Source: an uncultured Clostridia bacterium
GTDB taxonomy: Bacteria > Bacillota > Clostridia > Christensenellales > Pumilibacteraceae
NCBI GenBank assembly: GCA_947089425.1
Contig: CAMUKG010000012.1
Location: 1 to 56,155, forward strand
Reading direction: 5' to 3'
Length of the DNA stretch: 56,155 nucleotides
Shown: piece after piece, positions 43,863 through 51,906 of the stretch
Position numbering within the stretch: position 1 is the stretch's first letter
How the letters are laid out: the number at the start of each line of letters is the position of its first letter
The notes under the pieces: generated by a model
Told to the model about the DNA's origin: nothing
Databases searched by the model: none
Seen by the model: only the letters and a program-made list of their open reading frames with translations
Translations under genes and position numbers: made by a program

Positions 43863-46262
43863 TTAAAATCTTATTTCGATTGCGGCAACCTTTCCCGCCG
43901 CAAGCGCAAAGCCCGAAACAAGCCCCGCCTCGTAGTCGATTTTTTCGGAAGCGTTTTTGCTTATAAAACGTTTTGCGCCTTCGGGCAAACGCAAATTAAC
44001 GTTCATTGCTCTGCGCGATTTAAGTTTAACGAGCACTACTCCCTTTTTCTTATCCCACGCAAGCGAAGTAACCTCCACGCCCGTGCGCGTCTGCAAGCCG
44101 CTTATTTCGCCCTTAGGGAGCGCGCTCGGAAGCGCGGGCAAAAGTCGAACGCAATCGGAAGTTGATTGAACGAGCATTTCCTGCAAAGCGCCCGTTATTC
44201 CCATATTGCTCTCGATTGTGTATTGCGCCCAGTTGTTGCCGTTAGCAACGCCCATGCCGCGCCAATCGGTGGCGGAGAACACAAGGTTGCTCATTGCCAT
44301 ATTGCGCGCAAGGGTGGTTATAATATCGAGCGCGGTGTCGCCGTCGCCCATGCGAGCGAATACCGACGCATAACGCGCCAAGCTCATACTCGTGTGCTCC
44401 GAAGTTGCCCCCGCAATCTTCTTTTTTGCGGCAAGCATAAACGAGCGCATAAGCTCGGGATTTTCGGGCGTGACTTCATAGCCGGGATAAACGGGATAAA
44501 ACATCGATACGGAAGCCGAAGAATAATTGTCGGCAAAAGCGTCGTCTAAATATTCCCTCACGGTGCCGTCGTCGTTTAACTTGTAGTCGGGTATACGGGT
44601 GAGCATATCTTTCCATTTGGGAATTTCCGACTTATTCATTGCCGCACGCTCGCTTCCCTCAACAAGGTTATTTAAAAGCTCTTTCGCAACGGCGAAATCG
44701 ATTAGCGAATTGCGCGCGATTTCAAGCGAATCGACGCCCCCGTTCGAATAATTCGCGGGAGTGGTGTCGGGCGAATAAGAGGGGCAACTTTCGTATTTCG
44801 AACTCGAATCGAGCTTAAAGAAATTTTCGTAGAACAAAGCTACTTCTTTCATGAAAGGAAGAGCGCGGGTTTTAAGGAACTTTATGTCGTCGGTGTAAAG
44901 ATAGTAATCGTAGAAAAGCCGCGCAATCCACCCCGCTACCGCCGTGAAATGAATAACTTTGCTGTCAATCATTCCGAGCACGCCTGTGCCGTGAGCCATA
45001 ACCGACGGAATAAATATTCCTCTGCAACCGTAAAGGCGCGACGCATTCTTTTTAAGGTCGTCGAGCACGCTCTCGTAGTAGGTGAACACGCTTTGCATTT
45101 GGTCGGCAAGATTGCCCGCAAGAACGTGGCAATAAGTGTTTTGCAAACTGCCCGACGCGTTTATTTGGCTGTTAGGCGCTTTAAAGTCGCCGCACCACAA
45201 GCCGTAGGGCGGCAACGGGTGCGAAGCGTCCGACGAGCCGCACAGCATCAAATACCGTCCGTAAGCCCAAAGTTTTTCGATTAGAGCGGGGCTCGCCTCA
45301 CCCCATGCGAATGCCTCTCTGAGTAGGTCGTCGGCGGCAACGTCGCGTTCTTCGGCGTCGAGGTCGAGTTCGGCGCTGTTAAACAGGCGGTTATGAAGAG
45401 GCGCGTGCTCTTTTAAAAGCTTTTCATAAGTCGATTTAACCGCTTTAAGCGATTCTCGAATTGCTTTCCATTCTTTTTCGCGCTGACTTTCAACAAACGG
45501 ACGAACGAGCACGAGAATTTTTTCGGCTCCGCGAATGGTTATACCCTTTCCGTCCACTATTTGCTCGCCGCCGAAATGATTTATAAAGCCCACCGCTCCG
45601 AAATCGGCGCCCGAATCGCTACGCGCCGAAAAACACATAAAATACTTTTCGTATTTCACGTTTACGCCGTCGGGAAGCTTCGAAACCGCGTCGGGAGTGC
45701 GAACGTTGAACTTGTCGTGAACGTCGAGCGAAAATTTCACGTCTATCGCTTTGCCGCCCGTACGGGTAATTTCATAAACAATAGTGTTGGGAAGCGCGCG
45801 CGACACAAACATAGAGCGGTCGTAACGCGTGGCTCCGTCTTTGAAAGAAACGGTTATTTCGCCGTTTTCCATATTTAAAACGCGGCTGTATTCTTTTGCC
45901 GCTCTGTCGAGCTTCATGTCAACGTGAAAATCGCACACGGGAAGCGGATACGCCAAAAGAGGACGGTAATTTTTGCTTATAAGCGAATCGCGGAGCATAT
46001 TTTCGGCTTCGCGCACTTCGAGGTCGTCCATTTTTTTGCGCACGTCTTTCAGCTTGTCGGCTACGTCTTGCAACACGCCCACATGCCCTTGCCACCAGTT
46101 GTCGCAATGATTTATCATAATAACTTCGTTTGCCGCGCCGCCGTACACTGCCGCGCCCACCACGCCATTTCCCGCAGGAAGAGCCTCGCGCCACGTAGAG
46201 CCCCACCAACTTGCGGGCATAGTGAATCGGAGTGCGTTTTTCGGTTTGCGAATCGTTGCCAT
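43863..46262 (-). CDS. GH95-like glycoside hydrolase
   Basis: The 799-residue protein has the GH95 layout: an N-terminal beta domain starting with PASWWGSTWREALPAGNGVVGAAVYGG, a helical barrel, and a C-terminal beta domain. The late signature TIESNMGITGALQEMLVQS followed by RLLPALP is close to the family FQIDGNFG...RLLPALP. Family members act on fucosyl or galactosyl linkages. Catalytic-site motifs are altered: the family IDGNFG aspartate appears as Glu (IESNMG) and the acid region reads SYSPDTTPAN. Substrate or activity may therefore differ. There is no signal peptide, so it would act inside the cell. It has its own promoter and terminator. Confidence 0.75.
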   Translation of the reverse strand: MATIRKPKNALRFTMPASWWGSTWREALPAGNGVVGAAVYGGAANEVIMINHCDNWWQGHVGVLQDVADKLKDVRKKMDDLEVREAENMLRDSLISKNYRPLLAYPLPVCDFHVDMKLDRAAKEYSRVLNMENGEITVSFKDGATRYDRSMFVSRALPNTIVYEITRTGGKAIDVKFSLDVHDKFNVRTPDAVSKLPDGVNVKYEKYFMCFSARSDSGADFGAVGFINHFGGEQIVDGKGITIRGAEKILVLVRPFVESQREKEWKAIRESLKAVKSTYEKLLKEHAPLHNRLFNSAELDLDAEERDVAADDLLREAFAWGEASPALIEKLWAYGRYLMLCGSSDASHPLPPYGLWCGDFKAPNSQINASGSLQNTYCHVLAGNLADQMQSVFTYYESVLDDLKKNASRLYGCRGIFIPSVMAHGTGVLGMIDSKVIHFTAVAGWIARLFYDYYLYTDDIKFLKTRALPFMKEVALFYENFFKLDSSSKYESCPSYSPDTTPANYSNGGVDSLEIARNSLIDFAVAKELLNNLVEGSERAAMNKSEIPKWKDMLTRIPDYKLNDDGTVREYLDDAFADNYSSASVSMFYPVYPGYEVTPENPELMRSFMLAAKKKIAGATSEHTSMSLARYASVFARMGDGDTALDIITTLARNMAMSNLVFSATDWRGMGVANGNNWAQYTIESNMGITGALQEMLVQSTSDCVRLLPALPSALPKGEISGLQTRTGVEVTSLAWDKKKGVVLVKLKSRRAMNVNLRLPEGAKRFISKNASEKIDYEAGLVSGFALAAGKVAAIEIRF

Positions 46263-46288
46263 AAATCTCGTTCCTCTGCTATTTTTTC

Positions 46289-46348
46289 GGTTGCCGAAGC
46301 AACCTTTTCCACTATAATATTATACCACAATATTATAAATTTTGTCTA
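46289..46348 (-). promoter_or_regulatory. Promoter and UUCG hairpin leader of the GH95-like gene
   Basis: TAGACA (46343-46348, minus), 18 bases and TATAAT (46319-46324) form the promoter. The leader contains GGTTGC-TTCG-GCAACC (46289-46304), a very stable tetraloop hairpin without a T tract. Confidence 0.6.
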
Positions 46349-46364
46349 CTGTAAACGGTTAGTA

Positions 46365-46409
46365 AAAGAGGCAAAAACGGTATTTTTTGCCCGTTTTCGC
46401 CTCTTTATA
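46365..46409 (-). terminator. Intrinsic terminator of the M28-like gene
   Basis: AAAGAGGCGAAAACGG and CCGTTTTTGCCTCTTT form a stem of about 16 bases with one mismatch, 20 bases beyond the stop codon on the minus strand. Confidence 0.8.
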
Positions 46410-46427
46410 GTTTTTTAAAGCTCTCTT

Positions 46428-49016
46428 TTAAATCGATTTGGTAATTTTGAGAACGATTCCGCTTTTAATTGCGGGTCCCACTTCGGAGTTAGAGAGATAG
46501 TATTTATAAAGTTCGTCCCAGTCGCCTGTCGAAGAAATATTACTGCTGTTGAATATGTGCTGTTCGAACATGATTTCGCAACTCGCGTCTATCGTCATGG
46601 TAAAGTCGGAATAGCCGTAAGGCAAGCGGAACACGATTTCGCTTTGCTCGTTAAAGGTATATTCTTCGCTCTCGCGGTTTTCGTCGCCTTTGTTGAATAT
46701 AACGCTCTTCACCGCCGAAGCGCCTTTGAGCGTAACGGTTACGAGCGAATTGCCCGAATCGGTAACTTTAAATTCAACGGCGCCGTTCGAATTCTTATCG
46801 AAGTCGGAAACGGACGACGACAAAATATCTTCCGTTCTGCCGTTGTAATTTTTAACGTAAGCGTGCTTATCGGCGTTCCAGCTCATGTCTTTAACCGCAT
46901 AACGGATAAAGTTATAAGCCGACATATCGTGAACTTCAACGGTTGTGGTTGCCGCAGAACTGCCGTTCTTTTCGTACACGAACAAAAGCGAATCGTCGTA
47001 AATGGAATCGTAATAAGAATACGTTTGCGCCGCCGCCGAGCTATAAGCCGTAGTGCCGAACGAGCAGAACATAACGAGCATAACCGCCGACACGAACGCG
47101 ACGAACGAAATGCCTATGCGGTTCAGATATTTGCAAGGCGTTTTCACTTTCTCGATTTTCTTAACTTGAACTTCGGTGAACTTGCCTTTTTTGGCTTTGT
47201 CTTCCACTTTCTCGGTTACAACGCGCTCGTAGCGAACGGTGCGCATGGGAAGCTTGCGGAAAGCTTTATCGAGCACGGGTTTTAGGTAGTCGGCAAACGG
47301 AGCTATAAAGCCCGCAAGCCCGAGCACAACCGCGAGCACGAGCACAATCGTAACTGCGGGGAAAAGCGTTTGAGCCGCATATATCACGGGCAAGAAAAGC
47401 GGAAGCGAGAACACTATTGCCCAAACGTAAAGGAACAAACGCTCGATGTCGGTTTTGAACTTCTCTTTGAATTTGCGTTTAAAGAGTACAGTCATAAGCA
47501 TTGCAACAAGAGAGAACAATGCCACGCAAGTAAACGGATAGCTTATGCCGGGCGCCGCAAACGACATCACGAACGCGACGAGCGCGAAAATGAAAGTGTT
47601 GCCTCTCACCACGTCTACCGCCTTAACGGCGAAAGTGCGTTTCAATATTATATAGAAGAATATCGCAAGCGCAATCGCAAGAATCGAGGCGGATAAAAGC
47701 ATTCCGGTGCCCGCAAACCTAACCGCCGAAATACTGCGGAACGAAATCACTCCGAACCCAGACAGCAAAAGCGCGAACAGATAATATAAAGCAAGCATAG
47801 CAAGCGAAGTTGCGAGAAGCGTAACGAGTTGAACCGCCGCGCCCGCAAGCGCCTTGCCCCATCCGAAAGCTTTATTGCGAATGTTTAGTATTACAATCGC
47901 TATTACAAGCCCCAAAATTATGCCCGCAATAACGAACGCAACCGCCGCAGGATAGTACACCGTCATAACGTCGAGATACGAGAAATATACCGCAGTCGAT
48001 TTGGCGTCGAATTTAGCCACCGACGAATCGGAATAGCACGACACGAACTTGCTCATGGCGTTCGCTTGTTGTTCCACAAGCTTGCGGTTGAGCTTTGCGT
48101 CGTTCGCCGTTGCATATTCGTTAAATCCGCCGCGATTGGTAAAGTTCAAAGTGGCGTAATCGCCGAACACTCCGCTTGCCGAATAGTCGCTGCTCTTAAA
48201 CAAAAGAGGCAAAGCGCTCGACGCGAACGTGCCGCCGTTAAAGCGGGAATATTTTCCGACAAGCGAAAGAACGTTGCCGCTGCTTGCGTACATCATAAGC
48301 GTGCCGCCGGTGCCGCCCGCCGAAAAATCCGCAACCGCGCGCACTCGTTCGCTCACGTTGTCGAAGCCCGAAAATTGTTTCGTGAAAGCATAGGCGCCCA
48401 AATCGCCCTCTTGCCCCGCGTCGCCGAAAAGGAACACCAACGTGTTTAAAGGAGTCTTGCCGCTTGCGAGAGCGTCTACCGCAGTTTGAAGCAATGCGCC
48501 CGAAGCCGCCGCGTCGGAAGCGCCGCCTATAACGGAACCGTCGTAGCGCGCGTGAAGCAACACGGCGTCGGCGCCCGTGCCGGGAATTGACAAAATAACG
48601 TTTTCAACGGTGCGCGACACGCTCACGTCGGCGTCGGACGGAAGCGAGCTTTGTTTTACGGTAGCTTTTTGAACGTAAACCGTAGGAGTGGCAACGTTTT
48701 CGCGCTTGAAATATTCCACCGTGTTCTTTCCGTCGGCGTCCAAATCGTTGCTCGACGTAAAACGAGGCATTTTGTTAGCGCCCGCATCGGTAAGCGTTTT
48801 AACTATATAGTCGCGCGCCTCTTCCCTATTAGCCGAACTGTGCGCGTCTTCGGTTTCGCCGCCCGCAAGTTGCGAAGCGTAACGCATAGCCGAATCGACT
48901 TGCGATTTCTTTAAACCGCTACCGCCGCCTACGCGCGAATCCACGATGCCGAGCACCAACATAAGCACAACCAAAGCCGCCATAACGGGATAGTAAATGC
49001 GCTTGAATATCTTCAT
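46428..49016 (-). CDS. M28 peptidase-like polytopic membrane protein, probably inactive
   Basis: The 862-residue protein has an N-terminal membrane segment (10-27), an extracytoplasmic M28-like domain (about 40-340), about eight further membrane helices (about 350-650) and a C-terminal soluble beta domain. The M28 fold is recognisable by VLLHARYDGSVIGGASDAAASGALLQ, FLFGDAGQEGDLGAYAF and SDYSASGVFGDY. However, the usual metal and catalytic residues are changed: HxD reads RYD, the EE pair reads GQ, the SDH histidine is Tyr and the YHT histidine is Ala. It therefore resembles inactive M28 relatives that bind rather than cut. GGAGGT precedes the ATG. It is a single-gene unit. Confidence 0.8.
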   Translation of the reverse strand: MKIFKRIYYPVMAALVVLMLVLGIVDSRVGGGSGLKKSQVDSAMRYASQLAGGETEDAHSSANREEARDYIVKTLTDAGANKMPRFTSSNDLDADGKNTVEYFKRENVATPTVYVQKATVKQSSLPSDADVSVSRTVENVILSIPGTGADAVLLHARYDGSVIGGASDAAASGALLQTAVDALASGKTPLNTLVFLFGDAGQEGDLGAYAFTKQFSGFDNVSERVRAVADFSAGGTGGTLMMYASSGNVLSLVGKYSRFNGGTFASSALPLLFKSSDYSASGVFGDYATLNFTNRGGFNEYATANDAKLNRKLVEQQANAMSKFVSCYSDSSVAKFDAKSTAVYFSYLDVMTVYYPAAVAFVIAGIILGLVIAIVILNIRNKAFGWGKALAGAAVQLVTLLATSLAMLALYYLFALLLSGFGVISFRSISAVRFAGTGMLLSASILAIALAIFFYIILKRTFAVKAVDVVRGNTFIFALVAFVMSFAAPGISYPFTCVALFSLVAMLMTVLFKRKFKEKFKTDIERLFLYVWAIVFSLPLFLPVIYAAQTLFPAVTIVLVLAVVLGLAGFIAPFADYLKPVLDKAFRKLPMRTVRYERVVTEKVEDKAKKGKFTEVQVKKIEKVKTPCKYLNRIGISFVAFVSAVMLVMFCSFGTTAYSSAAAQTYSYYDSIYDDSLLFVYEKNGSSAATTTVEVHDMSAYNFIRYAVKDMSWNADKHAYVKNYNGRTEDILSSSVSDFDKNSNGAVEFKVTDSGNSLVTVTLKGASAVKSVIFNKGDENRESEEYTFNEQSEIVFRLPYGYSDFTMTIDASCEIMFEQHIFNSSNISSTGDWDELYKYYLSNSEVGPAIKSGIVLKITKSI

Positions 49017-49038
49017 CAGGGTGTGACCTCCGTATGTG

Positions 49039-49110
49039 CCGACGCATAAGGCGTCGGAATAAAAGCAGAAAAGCTCTTACTATTTTACCACACTCCAAAT
49101 CAAATTACAA
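49039..49110 (-). promoter_or_regulatory. Promoter and hairpin leader of the M28-like gene
   Basis: TTGTAA (49105-49110, minus), 17 bases and TAAAAT (49082-49087) form the promoter. A perfect seven-base stem CCGACGC/GCGTCGG (49039-49057) sits in the leader, ahead of the GGAGGT. Confidence 0.55.
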
Positions 49111-49230
49111 ATCTTTTTCGGCTATTTTGGGAATATTTACAAAATTTTCGAGTGCAAAATATGCGTTTGTACGCAACAACGGGTTATTTGCGTGCAAGAG
49201 CTACTATGCGCTACCCATTTAACGCTCTAC

Positions 49231-49560
49231 TCAAATGCTTTGTTTCACGAGTATACCGTAGCCCGCGCGCTCCACTCGCACATAATTTTGTTCGTGAGAA
49301 AACAGCGGAGTATCGAACGAAACCAAAAGTCCGCCGTCCATAATCACCGCCGCGCGAGCTATAATGCGGCGGTTGCCTATGCGCGAATACATAGTCCAAT
49401 CGTCAACGCAACCCGACGGCTGACGTTCGCTCAAAAATCCGTATGCCTCGCCGCCCACAGAATACGCGCCTATGCGCGAAAAGCCCGCGTCGTATTTTAA
49501 AATTACGGGGTCGCCCGGCAACACGTTTTCGGTTCCTATTGTGCGAATCATAGCAAACAT
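49231..49560 (-). CDS. HIRAN-like small protein, unknown function
   Basis: The 109-residue protein is mostly beta strand. The stretch LPGDPVILKYDAG followed by RIGAYSVGGEAYGFLSE resembles HIRAN domains, where a similar pattern binds damaged or single-stranded DNA ends; the match is by eye and uncertain. SGCVDDWTMYSRIGNRRIIA and LLVSFDTPLFSHEQ follow. AAGGAG lies seven bases before the ATG. It is transcribed away from the WYL regulator gene across a shared inverted repeat, so that regulator probably controls it. Confidence 0.65.
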   Translation of the reverse strand: MFAMIRTIGTENVLPGDPVILKYDAGFSRIGAYSVGGEAYGFLSERQPSGCVDDWTMYSRIGNRRIIARAAVIMDGGLLVSFDTPLFSHEQNYVRVERAGYGILVKQSI

Positions 49561-49612
49561 ATTTTTTCTCCTTTACCGTAAGTTTAGGCAAGTTATTCTT
49601 ATTTACGTATAC

Positions 49613-49658
49613 AGTATAACACAATATTGTTGACAACGTCTGTCAGTAATGTTAAAAT
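49613..49658. promoter_or_regulatory. Divergent promoters sharing a TGACA-N5-TGTCA operator
   Basis: Rightward: TTGACA (49630-49635), 17 bases, TAAAAT (49653-49658). Leftward: extended -10 TGTTATACT with TATACT at 49613-49618. The inverted repeat TGACA-ACGTC-TGTCA (49631-49645) covers the rightward -35 and lies upstream of the leftward -10. It is the obvious binding site for the WYL regulator. Confidence 0.65.
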
Positions 49659-49699
49659 ATTTTTACAAAAACGAACTTTTTTACGCGAGGAACAAACGC

Positions 49700-50626
49700 T
49701 TGAACGCCGATATTATTCTAATTATTTATTTCACCCTTATGTCTAAACGCAAAAAGGTGAAGAGAAGCACGCTCGCTTTGCGCGCGGGCGTGAACGTGCG
49801 CACCGTGAGCCGCGCAATCGACGCGCTCACGCTTGCGGGCGTGCCCGTGTATTCCGAAACAGGTCCCGAAGGCGGCTACTACATTCCGGACGACTACGTT
49901 ATAACCCAAGCCGCGTTTACCGCCGCCGAAAAAGCGCGAATAGTAAATTGCCTAAACGCCGCGAAGAGCAATTTTTCGGACAACCTTTGCGACACCGTAC
50001 TCGATAAGCTCGGCAGTCTCGCCTCCCCGTCCGAAAATTACCTCATAAAGTCGGAAACACTCGTTATAGACGCGTCGGGTTGGAACGAACCTTTGCACGC
50101 GAGCAATAAAATAAACGTTTTGAGCCGCGCGGTTGACGAGCGCAAAACGCTACGCATGAAATACGTTGACCGCTACGAATATTCGTCGGAACGCTATTTC
50201 GACCCCTATTGCATAGTTCAAAAAGGCGGCATGTGGTATGTTTACGGTTGGTGCCACAGCCGTAAAGATTTCAGACTGTTTAAAATCGCGCGCATAGAAG
50301 ACATTGTAATTACCGACAAAACGTTTGCTCGTCGACCGAGCGACGTATACGCAAAACTGCGCGGCGACTTTAATAGCGACGACCTTGTGAACTTTTCGAT
50401 TGAATTTTCAAGTCTCATGCTTCCCGAAATCGAAGAATGGCTTGGTCCCGAATGCATAGAAGACATGGGCAGATGCTATGTGGCAAACGCTCGAATGTTC
50501 GGAAGCAATCAATTAGTGAGCAAAATTTTGAGTTTCGGATCGGGCGTGCGAGTGCTTTCGCCCGATGCGTTGCGCGAAGAAGTGGAAGTTGAATGCAAAC
50601 GTATGCTTTCAAACTACGGCGACTGA
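49700..50626 (+). CDS. WYL-domain (YafY-type) transcriptional regulator
   Basis: The 308-residue protein has an N-terminal helix-turn-helix (KKVKRSTLALRAGVNVRTVSRAIDALTLAGVPVYSE) followed by a wing with GPEGGYYIPDDY. A WYL domain follows, with its ligand-site region MWYVYGWCHSRKDFRLFKIARI, and a C-terminal WCX-like extension. WYL domains sense small ligands or nucleic acids; the ligand here is unknown. I choose the TTG at 49700 (LNADIILIIYF) with GAGG nine bases upstream, because the ATG at 49649 lies inside the promoter. It probably binds the inverted repeat at 49631-49645. Confidence 0.88.
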   Translation: MNADIILIIYFTLMSKRKKVKRSTLALRAGVNVRTVSRAIDALTLAGVPVYSETGPEGGYYIPDDYVITQAAFTAAEKARIVNCLNAAKSNFSDNLCDTVLDKLGSLASPSENYLIKSETLVIDASGWNEPLHASNKINVLSRAVDERKTLRMKYVDRYEYSSERYFDPYCIVQKGGMWYVYGWCHSRKDFRLFKIARIEDIVITDKTFARRPSDVYAKLRGDFNSDDLVNFSIEFSSLMLPEIEEWLGPECIEDMGRCYVANARMFGSNQLVSKILSFGSGVRVLSPDALREEVEVECKRMLSNYGD

Positions 50627-50677
50627 ATATAACAATCCGCTACGTTTAAGCGCGCGCGTGCCGAATAGCTCGCGCGA

Positions 50678-51190
50678 TTATCTGAATTTTTCGTAAATTT
50701 TTTTAGCTCGCAAAACTTTTTTCACGTACTCGCGTGTTTCCTTAAATCCGTATTCCTCTCTTTTTTCACCCTTCCACCTCATTAAATTCCCCTCGCCTGC
50801 GTTGTAGGCGGCGAGCGCGTCTTCGAGCGAATATTTATCGGTAAGATATTTAAGATATGCAGTGCCCAAACGAATATTTTCGGAGGGTTCTCTCAAACGA
50901 GTTGCCGACTCGGGAGAGCCCGTTTTTTCGGCAAGCCACAAAGCTGTGGACGGCATAATTTGCATAAGCCCCACAGCACCCGCATGAGATTGAGCGTCGG
51001 GGCGATATTTGCTCTCGGTGCGAATTACGGCACGCACAAGGTTTTCGTCCACTCCGAATTCATTGCATGCCGAATTTATTTCGTCGCGGTATTTATTAGG
51101 ATACGCAATCGACAAAAAAAGGGCGAACGACAAAACAGTCGCCGCCGCAACAATCAAAACCACCGCCGTAATTTTCCACGCCTTAGAAAT
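50678..51190 (-). CDS. SLT-type lytic transglycosylase
   Basis: The enzyme cleaves peptidoglycan between MurNAc and GlcNAc outside the membrane. The 170-residue protein has an N-terminal anchor helix and the soluble SLT domain: catalytic Glu in VIRTESKYRPDAQS, then AGAVGLMQIMPSTA, NIRLGTAYL and ALAAYNAGEGNLMRW. No ATG exists upstream of the anchor. GGAGGT is nine bases before an ATT codon at 51190 that would give (M)SKAWKITAVV, a proper basic start before the helix. A GTG at 51163 lies inside the helix and has no binding site. It is the last gene of the polA operon. Confidence 0.88.
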   Translation of the reverse strand: MSKAWKITAVVLIVAAATVLSFALFLSIAYPNKYRDEINSACNEFGVDENLVRAVIRTESKYRPDAQSHAGAVGLMQIMPSTALWLAEKTGSPESATRLREPSENIRLGTAYLKYLTDKYSLEDALAAYNAGEGNLMRWKGEKREEYGFKETREYVKKVLRAKKIYEKFR

Positions 51191-51214
51191 GTTCTCCGCA
51201 CCTCCGTCAGATTA

Positions 51215-51280
51215 AGCAGAGCATTCTATACACGAATCGATTTTCATGCTCAAAGCGAGTTTGAATATAAGATGCCCTGC
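51215..51280 (-). other. Inverted repeat between coaE and the transglycosylase gene
   Basis: AAGCAGAGCAT (51215-51225) and ATGCCCTGCTT (51270-51280) are complementary at 10 of 11 positions, around a 44-base loop. It lies just after the coaE stop codon, without a T tract, so it is more likely a processing or stability structure than a terminator. Confidence 0.4.
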
Positions 51281-51883
51281 TTATTCGGTAAGCTCCAAAT
51301 ACGTTCTCAAAACTTGCGCTCTGAGCCGAGCCAAGCCGCCGTCGTTTTCGAGCACTATATCCGCTCGGGCGGCGCGCTCCGCGTCGGTCATTTGCGCGCG
51401 CACCATGCTCTCGGCAAGCTCACCGCTCACAGTATCCCTCTTTTTGAGCCGCTCTATTCTCACGCTTTCGTCGCAACCCACAGTTATGTTAGGCTTTGTA
51501 AGCTTATAAAACTCCGTTTCGAAGAGTAGCGGCACCACAACTATTATAAGAGGCTCTTTTCCGAACTGTAACGCTTCGTCTATTTCGCTCTTCGTTTCTT
51601 CCATAATCGCGGGATGCAAAACGGAATCGAGCGCCTTTCTTTTTTCGCCGTTCGAAAAAACTATTTCGCGAAGCGCCCGCCTATTAAGCTCATTACCCGA
51701 ATATGCGCTCGGAAAAATGCGCTTCAATTTTTCGCGAACCTCCGAAAAATCGGTAACTTTGCGAGCTATTACGTCGGTATCTATAATATATGCTCCCGCC
51801 TCGCGAAACATTTCCGCCGCCGCGCTTTTTCCGCTCGCGATTCCGCCCGTGAGCCCCGCAACCGTTTTATTCATTTTTTTCAT
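51281..51883 (-). CDS. coaE: Dephospho-CoA kinase
   Basis: The enzyme performs the last step of coenzyme A synthesis, ATP-dependent phosphorylation of dephospho-CoA. The 200-residue protein has the P-loop LTGGIASGKS, the DTDVIARKV stretch that binds the substrate, and the VVPLLFETEFYKL region, followed by the lid with RLKKRDTVS. The ATG at 51883 has GAGGT ten bases upstream. It lies 23 bases after polA in the same operon. Confidence 0.95.
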   Translation of the reverse strand: MKKMNKTVAGLTGGIASGKSAAAEMFREAGAYIIDTDVIARKVTDFSEVREKLKRIFPSAYSGNELNRRALREIVFSNGEKRKALDSVLHPAIMEETKSEIDEALQFGKEPLIIVVVPLLFETEFYKLTKPNITVGCDESVRIERLKKRDTVSGELAESMVRAQMTDAERAARADIVLENDGGLARLRAQVLRTYLELTE

Positions 51884-51906
51884 TAAATATCCGACCTCTT
51901 TATCTT

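Noticed and set aside
50640..50677. GC-rich CGCGCG repeats between the WYL and transglycosylase genes as a terminator
   Set aside because: The pairing is imperfect and no T tract follows in either direction.
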